7,669 nt of DNA from Prevotellaceae bacterium (GTDB lineage Bacteria > Bacteroidota > Bacteroidia > Bacteroidales > UBA932), in the NCBI GenBank assembly GCA_031278135.1, contig JAITKY010000268.1:1-7669 (forward strand), written 5' to 3'. Every line of letters begins with the position of its first letter. Within the stretch, counting starts at the first letter, position 1. The notes under the pieces were generated by a model that saw nothing but the letters and a program-made list of their open reading frames with translations, had not been told where the DNA came from and did no database searches. This document shows positions 1 to 5,785 of this stretch, piece after piece. The position numbers and the translations under genes are program-made.

Positions 1-83
1 TAATAAATTAAAAAAAACAAAAGTAGGCAAAAACTCGGAATTAGACTTTTTCTTTTTCGGAAACTCCTGCCCATTTTTATGCG

Positions 84-118
84 TTTGTGTGTAATTTCAA
101 AATTTCATGTTACCTTTG
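84..118 (+). promoter_or_regulatory. Bacteroidetes-type promoter for the GH3 gene
   Basis: TTTG at 84-87 and TACCTTTG at 111-118 match the -33 (TTTG) and -7 (TAnnTTTG) elements used by the Bacteroidetes primary sigma factor, with a 23-base gap, at the long end of the accepted range. Transcription would begin around 125, leaving a leader of about 25 bases before the ATG at 151. The -7 match is exact; the -33 assignment is less certain because of the spacing. Confidence 0.6.
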
Positions 119-150
119 CCGAAAAATAAACTCGTAAAAAATTATTTTTA

Positions 151-2418
151 ATGAAGAACATTTTATTGATATTGATTGTGACAGGCTGTTTGATTGCCTG
201 TACAGGGAATCCGTCGCACAAAAAGACGGAGATGGACAAATTTGTGGATAATTTGTTGAGCCAAATGACTTTGGAAGAGAAAATCGGGCAGTTGAACTTG
301 CTTTCGATGTGGTTCGACACCACCGGTCCTCGGATGAGTCGGGATGTGGAACAGAAAGTTAAAGACGGGCTTGTTGGCGGCGTATTCAATTTTTGGACGC
401 CAAAGGCTGTGAGGAAGTTACAGGACATGGTACTCACACAGACGCGTCTGAAAATTCCGCTTCTTGTCGGATATGACGTTATCCACGGACATCGCACCAT
501 ATACCCCATTCCGATTGGGCTGGCTGCAACTTGGGATACCGAAATGATTGAGCGTATTGCTGTTGCCGTTGCCGACGAAGCCACCGCCGACGGGCTGCAA
601 TGGACTTTTTCGCCGATGGTCGATATCGCGCGCGACCCGCGATGGGGACGTGTGAGCGAAGGAGCAGGCGAAGATCCGTTTCTGGGCGCCGAAATCGCCA
701 AAGCAATGGTGCGCGGATACGAACAGGGCGACCTTTCGAGACCGACTTCCATCATGTCGTGCGTCAAACACTTTGCACTTTACGGAGCAGCCGAAGGTGG
801 ACGCGATTACAACACCACCGATATGAGCCATCTGCGGATGTACAACGAATATCTTCCGCCTTACGAAGCCGCAGTGAAAGCCGGAGCATCGTCGATCATG
901 ACCTCGTTCAACGAAATCGACGGAGTGCCTGCCACAGGAAATCGATGGCTGCTCACCGAACTGTTGCGAAATCAATGGGGATTCGACGGATTTGTAGTAA
1001 CCGACTGGACGGCTATCTACGAAATGGAAGACCATGGTGTCGGCGACAGGGCGAAAGTAACCGAGCTGTCGATCAATGCAGGAGTGGATATGGACATGGT
1101 CAGCGAATACATGATCGAGGAACTGCCCGCATTAGTGAAAGCCGGACGTGTGAAAGAATCGACAATCGATGCCGCATGTCGCCGTATTCTCGCAGCAAAG
1201 TACAAACTTGGACTGTTCGACGACCCGTATCGCGGGATAAGCGACGAACGCGCAAAAAAGCAAATCATGAGCGCCGACAAACTTGCATTGAGCAAGGAAG
1301 CAGCTTTGAAAAGCATCGTCCTGCTCAAAAATGACAAAAAAACGTTGCCGCTCGATGCATCGAAAAAAATCGCTTTTATAGGACCATTAGTGAAAAATCA
1401 GCGTACTCTACTCGGAAACTGGGCTGCCGCCGGCGATTGGGAACAAATCATGACACTGTGGGATGCACTGGAAAACAAATATGCCGGCGCTAAATTCCTG
1501 TATGCACAAGGTTGTCATTTGGTTGAAGACGGATATATACGCCGGATGACCGACCAGCAAAACGGTAATGTCATAGACGACCGTCCTGCTCAACAACTTA
1601 TTGCCGAAGCCGTTCAAACCGCCAGACAGGCAGATGTGGTTGTCGCCGTTTTGGGAGAAGCCTACGACATGAGCGGCGAGGCCGCCAGCCGTAGTAACAT
1701 CAACTTGCTCGACAATCAAAAAGCGTTGCTCAAAGCGTTGAAAGAAACAGGAAAACCGGTAGCGCTTGTGCTGATTAACGGTCGTCCGCTGACGTTGCAA
1801 TGGGAACACGACAATATTGACGCCATACTCGAAACATGGCTTCCCGGTATGCGTGGCGGCGAGGCTATCGTCGATATTCTGTTCGGAGACGCAAATCCCT
1901 CCGGGAAAATCACGATGACATTTCCGCGCAGTGTAGGGCAAATCCCTATCTACTACAACCACAAAAGCACAGGACGTCCGTTTAACAACGACAGTAAATT
2001 TACCGTCAAATATATCGACACCGAAAATTCGCCGCTTTATCCGTTCGGATACGGACTGAGTTACACACAGTTCACTTATTCCGACGTGCGACTGTCCGAT
2101 TCGACTCTGACGGACGGCGGCAACATTACGGCGTCCATTACATTGACCAACAGCGGCGACCGCACCGGCGAAGAAATTGTACAATTTTATGTTCGCGATT
2201 TAGTTGGCAGCATCACACGTCCGGTAAAAGAATTGAAAGGTTTTCAAAGGATTGCGTTAAACGCCGGTGAAAGTAAACAAGTGACTTTTTCCATTACGCC
2301 GGAATTGTTGAAGTTCTACAATGCCGATCTGAAATGGACAGCCGAACCCGGCGATTTCTTAGTATTTATCGGCAAAAATTCCGATGTGGAAAATAATGCA
2401 AGGTTTACACTGAAATAA
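151..2418 (+). CDS. Lipoprotein glycoside hydrolase family 3 beta-glucosidase (BglX-like)
   Basis: Glycoside hydrolase of family GH3, expected to remove terminal beta-linked glucose (or a similar sugar) from oligosaccharides in the periplasm by a retaining mechanism. The 755 residues are usual for BglX-type enzymes. A short hydrophobic signal ends in the lipobox LIAC (14-17), so Cys17 should be lipidated; no acidic run follows it, which argues against surface export. The GH3 N-terminal barrel covers about 30-350, with KHF at 206-208 and FVVTDW at 281-286, where Asp285 is the predicted nucleophile. The GH3 C-terminal domain covers about 389-600 and carries GEAASRS near 509-515, where Glu510 is the likely acid/base. 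A fibronectin-III-like domain (about 655-745) follows PFGYGLSYT. The ATG at 151 gives a proper signal peptide and sits shortly after a promoter. Transcribed alone; the next gene remnant is convergent. Exact sugar specificity cannot be read: xylosidase or broad beta-glycosidase activity is possible. No damage seen. Confidence 0.93.
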   Translation: MKNILLILIVTGCLIACTGNPSHKKTEMDKFVDNLLSQMTLEEKIGQLNLLSMWFDTTGPRMSRDVEQKVKDGLVGGVFNFWTPKAVRKLQDMVLTQTRLKIPLLVGYDVIHGHRTIYPIPIGLAATWDTEMIERIAVAVADEATADGLQWTFSPMVDIARDPRWGRVSEGAGEDPFLGAEIAKAMVRGYEQGDLSRPTSIMSCVKHFALYGAAEGGRDYNTTDMSHLRMYNEYLPPYEAAVKAGASSIMTSFNEIDGVPATGNRWLLTELLRNQWGFDGFVVTDWTAIYEMEDHGVGDRAKVTELSINAGVDMDMVSEYMIEELPALVKAGRVKESTIDAACRRILAAKYKLGLFDDPYRGISDERAKKQIMSADKLALSKEAALKSIVLLKNDKKTLPLDASKKIAFIGPLVKNQRTLLGNWAAAGDWEQIMTLWDALENKYAGAKFLYAQGCHLVEDGYIRRMTDQQNGNVIDDRPAQQLIAEAVQTARQADVVVAVLGEAYDMSGEAASRSNINLLDNQKALLKALKETGKPVALVLINGRPLTLQWEHDNIDAILETWLPGMRGGEAIVDILFGDANPSGKITMTFPRSVGQIPIYYNHKSTGRPFNNDSKFTVKYIDTENSPLYPFGYGLSYTQFTYSDVRLSDSTLTDGGNITASITLTNSGDRTGEEIVQFYVRDLVGSITRPVKELKGFQRIALNAGESKQVTFSITPELLKFYNADLKWTAEPGDFLVFIGKNSDVENNARFTLK

Positions 2419-2570
2419 ACTATTTCTTTTTTAACCACAAGAACAAGGGGGGCATAAAGGTTTTTTGAGACCTGACAATTGCGTGTAGAGATATCCATGT
2501 TAAAACATGACACGATAGCCGCACAAGTTCCATTACCCCCCTTCACATGATACGGGACGAAACAATAGCA
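2419..2570. other. Intergenic spacer with short inverted repeats
   Basis: No gene is visible in this convergent spacer between the GH3 gene and the minus-strand remnant. It holds AAGGGGGG at 2445-2452 and its exact reverse complement CCCCCCTT at 2536-2543, and between them a small hairpin with arms CATGTT/AACATG (2496-2509), extended by TATC (2492-2495) and GATA (2514-2517) across a bulge. No stem followed by a T-run fits a standard intrinsic terminator for the GH3 gene. Confidence 0.4.
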
Positions 2571-3120
2571 ACAGTTTTCGTTAATCAAGTGGCAGAAAGT
2601 TCGGAGAACAACCTGTTCACAAAGGTTATTATCTGTACATGAGTTCAGAACCGTGCAAAGTAATAGATTACATACCGGAACAATACCGTCTGATTCATCC
2701 GTATTTTCGCCATCGGCGTTGATGATTTCGACATGCACCGATATTACTTTGAAGTCGTCGGAAGCGATAATTTTTATCTCGTCGCCGGCGTCCCCTGCAT
2801 ATCCCGACAAATCAATCTCTTCGATATCGGGAGCGTTATAGAAGTCGGCTACAGTGACATTGTATGCTGTAAGTCCCTTCTTTTTCTTTGTTACGGCATC
2901 GTACTGTTCCCTGATTTGAGGGTCGTCGATTGCCCCTTTGGCATAGATAGTCGCCTTTTGAAATCGTTTACGCGATTTTTTTTTGCTCTTCGGAGGGATT
3001 GTCGCTATACTCCGCAATTTTTGCAACTGTCGTTTTACCGTTTCTCTGGCGAAATATTAACAGATCGCCGACTTTTCCACTTAACCCGTAGGTTACTACA
3101 TTGTTTTTTGACTATGCCAT
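2571..3120 (-). pseudogene. Decayed gene for a Bacteroidetes-type hypothetical protein (nonsense, frameshift, eroded 3' end)
   Basis: Reading the minus strand from the ATG at 3120-3118 gives M-A-stop, with TAG at 3114-3112. The frame then stays open and clearly protein-like (NNVVTYGLSGKVGDLLIFRQ, then NGKTTVAKIAEY) as far as a run of nine A at 2984-2976. Beyond the run, sense continues in the neighbouring frame (SRKRFQKATIYAKGAIDD, GLTAYNVTVADFYNAPDIEE, DDFKVISVHVEIINADG). Removing one A joins the two parts into one protein. After about 2690 the frame is open but rich in odd Cys residues, and it runs past 2571 into antisense of the GH3 gene with no sensible stop, so the end is approximate. 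From memory this resembles a family of about 150-200 aa common in Bacteroidetes, with a basic N-terminal GKVGD segment and a beta-sandwich-like C-terminal part; its function is unknown to me. The original codon 3 was probably AAG (Lys), one base from TAG. No promoter recognised upstream. Confidence 0.75.
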
Positions 3121-3250
3121 AATCTTAAAATTTAATCTATTATTATACATTGAATTATCTTTTTCAGGTAAATACATATTAAAATTTATTTTATGCTTTC
3201 ATCAAGATCCTCATAAAAAACATTTGAAATGCACCTACAATATTTTCAAC

Positions 3251-3282
3251 TTGCACAAAAATAAATTTTATTACTATCTTTG
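3251..3282 (+). promoter_or_regulatory. Bacteroidetes-type promoter for the small ORF and HAD gene, with a dyad over both elements
   Basis: TTG at 3251-3253 and TATCTTTG at 3275-3282 match the -33 and -7 elements with a 21-base gap. The leader to the ATG at 3315 would be about 25 bases. GCACAAA (3253-3259) and TTTGTGC (3279-3285) form a perfect 7-base inverted repeat whose arms lie over the two promoter elements, so the site may also be an operator. The promoter call is well supported; the operator is conjecture. Confidence 0.68.
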
Positions 3283-3314
3283 TGCGATTTTTTTAATAAT
3301 AACATTGGATTAAA

Positions 3315-3452
3315 ATGGAAACATGGATTAAAAGTATCGGTAGGGAGATTTTTCATACTAATATTTTGGTAAATATCGAATTAGACGATGCTTTGGGTAG
3401 CGAATCGAAAGCATTTTACCTGCTGGGATTTAAAACTTTGGAAAAAGAATGA
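3315..3452 (+). CDS. Small 45-aa hypothetical protein directly upstream of the HAD gene
   Basis: An ATG at 3315 opens 45 codons ending in TGA at 3450-3452, and the HAD gene's ATG at 3453 follows with no gap. Support for a real gene is its placement about 30 bases after an excellent promoter, the direct stop/start junction, and a protein-like composition: METWIKSIGREIF at the start, an acidic centre (IELDDAL) and a hydrophobic C-terminal stretch (KAFYLLGF), which could form two short amphipathic helices. There is no signal peptide, membrane span or Cys. I do not recognise the family. It may be a small cytoplasmic protein, or a leader whose translation delivers ribosomes to the HAD start, since that gene has no Shine-Dalgarno sequence. 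The alternative is that the HAD mRNA simply has a long leader with a chance ORF. Confidence 0.6.
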   Translation: METWIKSIGREIFHTNILVNIELDDALGSESKAFYLLGFKTLEKE

Positions 3453-4109
3453 ATGAATAAAAAATATAAAGCGATTATTTTCGATTTGGATGGGACTCTG
3501 ATAAATTCCATTCCCGACATCGCCGATTCGATGAACGAAGTGTTGTCGGCGTATGGTTATCCGCAATACAGTCATAATCAATATAAATACTTTGTTGGCA
3601 ACGGAATAAGGCGGCTTGTAGAACGATGCGTTCCTCCCGAATATGCAACGCCCGAAAACATAGCAAACATTTTCGGGACAATGATTGAGGTTTACGGGAA
3701 TAATTGTGTAAATAAAACACGTGTGTATGAGGGTATTTACGAATTGTTGGACGTTTTGCCGGCCAAACGGGTGAAAATGGCGATTCTGTCGAACAAAACC
3801 GACAGTATCACGCAAAAAATATACGACAAACTGTTTCGTAACAATCATTTCGAACTCGTTCTCGGCGCTACGGACAGTTTTCCCAAAAAACCGAATCCCA
3901 CATCGGCTCTTTTCGTTGCCGGAAGCCTCGCTGTTGCTCCCGACGAAGTTTTTTATTTGGGCGACACAAGTATCGACATGGAGACAGCCTATGCTGCAGG
4001 TTTTTTTCCGGCAGGAGCGTCTTGGGGATTTCGTCCGGCGGACGAATTGCTCAGTTTCGGAGCAAAGTTTATTGCAGACAGTCCAACCGATTGTTTGCGT
4101 TTTTTTTAA
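3453..4109 (+). CDS. HAD-superfamily phosphatase, phosphoglycolate phosphatase-like
   Basis: Cytoplasmic Mg2+-dependent phosphatase of the haloacid dehalogenase superfamily, acting on a small phosphorylated metabolite such as 2-phosphoglycolate. All four HAD motifs are present in 218 aa, a normal length for the Gph/PGMB group: motif I FDLDGT with nucleophile Asp11 and general acid Asp13; motif II LSNK with Ser113; motif III Lys146 in PKKPNP; motif IV GDTSIDMETAYAAG with Asp171 and Asp175. The helical cap lies between motifs I and II (about 17-90), as in subclass C1 enzymes. Thr15 follows DLDG, typical of phosphatases. The ATG at 3453 is chosen because it abuts the stop of the small ORF and gives the expected short lead-in to motif I; an ATG at 3449 is out of frame. 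Substrate cannot be fixed: phosphoglycolate, beta-phosphoglucomutase-like and pyrophosphatase (PpaX) activities share this pattern. The small upstream ORF is likely co-transcribed. The gene ends inside a T8 tract that is one arm of an inverted repeat. Confidence 0.9.
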   Translation: MNKKYKAIIFDLDGTLINSIPDIADSMNEVLSAYGYPQYSHNQYKYFVGNGIRRLVERCVPPEYATPENIANIFGTMIEVYGNNCVNKTRVYEGIYELLDVLPAKRVKMAILSNKTDSITQKIYDKLFRNNHFELVLGATDSFPKKPNPTSALFVAGSLAVAPDEVFYLGDTSIDMETAYAAGFFPAGASWGFRPADELLSFGAKFIADSPTDCLRFF

Positions 4110-4143
4110 CTTTAAACACAAAGGATTACACAAAAAAACGCAA
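4095..4143 (+). terminator. Inverted repeat across the HAD stop codon, weak terminator candidate
   Basis: TTGCGTTTTTTT (4095-4106) and AAAAAAACGCAA (4132-4143) are perfect 12-base complements separated by 25 bases. The arms form a stem mostly of A-T pairs with a GCG clamp at the base. It spans the HAD stop codon at 4107-4109 and ends just before the next promoter. It has no T-run after the stem, so it is not a classic intrinsic terminator. Its position between two transcription units is the main reason to list it. Confidence 0.35.
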
Positions 4144-4149
4144 TGTATA

Positions 4150-4181
4150 TTTGTATATTTGAATATTAGTTAGTACTTTTG
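4150..4181 (+). promoter_or_regulatory. Bacteroidetes-type promoter for the cytochrome-FGE/transporter operon
   Basis: TTTG at 4150-4153 and TACTTTTG at 4174-4181 match the -33 and -7 elements with a 20-base gap, near the optimum. Transcription would start near 4188, giving a leader of about 30 bases before the ATG at 4220. The leader is very AT-rich and has two self-complementary ATTAAT boxes. No binding site for a known regulator is recognised. Confidence 0.7.
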
Positions 4182-4219
4182 CGCCGCTAAATTAATGTTA
4201 ATTTAATTGATTAATAGAA

Positions 4220-5785
4220 ATGACAATTGATAATAACAACCGTATACAGAAAAAGAAAAATTTCTTTAACCGCAAATCTTTTTACCTCCTTTTGGGGGTA
4301 ATATTGGGAGCAGGGGCAGTGGTTTCATTATACCTGACTTCGGTGTATTTTTCGACCGATGAATCGTGTATGATATGCCATGTACATCCGCATGTCGAAG
4401 ACAGTTGGAAAATATCGAAACATGTAAATAACGCGAGCGGAACAAAAGTTCACTGCGTTGATTGCCATTTACCTCCCAAAAACAATACGTGGTCGCATTA
4501 TACTGCAAAAATGAAACTTGGCATAAAAGATCTTTGGGGATACGTCGCCAAAGACAGCGCCGATTTCGACTGGGACAGACTGTCGGGGCTCGAAACGGCT
4601 GTAACATATATCCCCAACGAATCGTGTAAGGAATGTCATGACAACCTGTTCCCCACCGGAATAACCGACGACGCTGTTACTGCTCATTTATATTATGAAG
4701 AAAATGAGACAAAACTGAATCTGCAATGTATCAGTTGCCATTTGGACGCCGGACACCATAATCCGAATTATAAACACGCCAAATTGACTTTGGGCGAAAA
4801 CATATTAGACAGAGATACAAGCCTGTATTACAAAACATCTGCCGAAATCACCGGCTTTAAGAACTTCACCGAGCAAATCCCCGGCACTCCTGTAGCCTTC
4901 GGAATGATTGCTGTTCCCGGCGGTTCGTTCAAGATGGGCAGCCCCGGCAAAGAGCCGTTCCACAAAGAAGACGAAAGTCCTGTTCATACGGTGACAATCA
5001 GTCCGTTCTTTATGTCCGAGATCGAAGTTACATGGGATATGTACTGGTCGTTTTATTCGAAAACGATGAGCGAAGGACGTATTCCTCCCGAAGACGTGTA
5101 TGCCAACAACAGCCGTCCGGATGTCGATGCCATTTCGGGTCCAACACCTCCATTCGGATTACCCGATCAGGGTTGGGGCGGAGGCGAACGTCCTGCAATT
5201 ACAATGACACACTATGCCGCAGAAACGTTCTGTCAGTGGCTGTCGCAAACAACCGGTAAAAAATACCGCCTCCCGACAGAAGCCGAATGGGAATACGCTG
5301 CCCGCGGAGGCGCCGAAACTCCTTACTTCTTTGAAGGAAACCCCAAAAAATTCTCAAACGAGGGTTTTTGGAGAAATTTTTTCGACGCCGATACCGATGT
5401 TATTTCCCAATATGTTATATACAGCAACAACAGCAAAAGCCGGACACAGACGCCCGATGCCGTCGATGCAAATCCTTTCGGACTGAAAAACATGCTGGGT
5501 AACGTAATGGAATATTGCGCCGACAAATACGATGCTCAATACTACAGCAAACTCGGCGACAATGCGTCCGACCCGCTGAATACCGAAGGCAACGAATGGG
5601 TAGTGCGTGGAGGAAATTATCTTTCTGATGCAGCAGATGTTCGATGCGCCGCACGCGATTTTTCAAAACACGATGCATGGCTGAAAACCGATCCTCAACA
5701 GCCCAAAAGTATCTGGTGGTACTCGGATGTTCGCAGTATAGGTTTCCGTGTTGTTTGCGAATTACCCGAACAGTTGAAACAATGA
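4220..5785 (+). CDS. Membrane-anchored tetraheme NapC/NirT-type cytochrome c fused to an FGE/SUMF1-like domain
   Basis: A two-part redox protein of 521 aa. After a basic cytoplasmic N-terminus (KKKNFFNRK) comes one membrane span (about 21-43) oriented to place the rest in the periplasm. The NapC/NirT/NrfH-like part (about 46-190) has four CxxCH heme sites: Cys50-His54, Cys79-His83, Cys136-His140 and Cys170-His174. Such proteins oxidise membrane quinol and pass electrons to a periplasmic partner. The FGE-sulfatase (C-type-lectin-like) domain (about 226-513) starts with MIAVPGGSFKMGS and carries LPTEAEWEYAARGG (351-364), NPFGLKNMLGNVMEYC (418-433), VVRGGNY (461-467) and IGFRVV (507-512). The cysteine pair of true formylglycine-generating enzymes, expected just after RGG, is missing; the equivalent stretch reads LSDAADVRCAAR. 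Its four Cys (338, 433, 476, 513) are scattered. Sulfatase activation is therefore unlikely; a PvdO/EgtB-like oxidative role or a purely structural role is possible. The stop overlaps the transporter start as ATGA, indicating coupled expression. Domain calls are secure; function is not. Confidence 0.9.
   Translation: MTIDNNNRIQKKKNFFNRKSFYLLLGVILGAGAVVSLYLTSVYFSTDESCMICHVHPHVEDSWKISKHVNNASGTKVHCVDCHLPPKNNTWSHYTAKMKLGIKDLWGYVAKDSADFDWDRLSGLETAVTYIPNESCKECHDNLFPTGITDDAVTAHLYYEENETKLNLQCISCHLDAGHHNPNYKHAKLTLGENILDRDTSLYYKTSAEITGFKNFTEQIPGTPVAFGMIAVPGGSFKMGSPGKEPFHKEDESPVHTVTISPFFMSEIEVTWDMYWSFYSKTMSEGRIPPEDVYANNSRPDVDAISGPTPPFGLPDQGWGGGERPAITMTHYAAETFCQWLSQTTGKKYRLPTEAEWEYAARGGAETPYFFEGNPKKFSNEGFWRNFFDADTDVISQYVIYSNNSKSRTQTPDAVDANPFGLKNMLGNVMEYCADKYDAQYYSKLGDNASDPLNTEGNEWVVRGGNYLSDAADVRCAARDFSKHDAWLKTDPQQPKSIWWYSDVRSIGFRVVCELPEQLKQ

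Noticed and set aside
600..1334. Plus-strand 244-codon reading frame inside the GH3 gene
   Set aside because: Arg/Ser-rich translation typical of an out-of-frame shadow; fully inside an intact gene.
1408..2184. Long antisense reading frame (258 codons) within the GH3 gene
   Set aside because: The GH3 protein in the plus frame has all family motifs; the antisense product is low-complexity and Cys/Val-rich without recognisable features, a shadow of codon bias.
2976..2984. Programmed frameshift on the A9 run in the minus-strand gene
   Set aside because: An in-frame TAG at codon 3 and a worn 3' end make simple decay the better explanation.
3381..4133. 250-codon minus-strand frame opposite the HAD gene
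   Set aside because: The plus strand encodes all four HAD motifs at proper spacing; the antisense product has no family character.
5644..5781. Upstream extension of the transporter by 46 residues
   Set aside because: These residues overlap the end of the FGE domain, are not membrane-like, and the ATG at 5782 in an ATGA overlap gives the normal DAACS N-terminus.
4220..5785. Canonical sulfatase-activating formylglycine-generating enzyme
   Set aside because: The catalytic cysteine pair is absent and the domain is joined to a heme protein; only the fold is supported.
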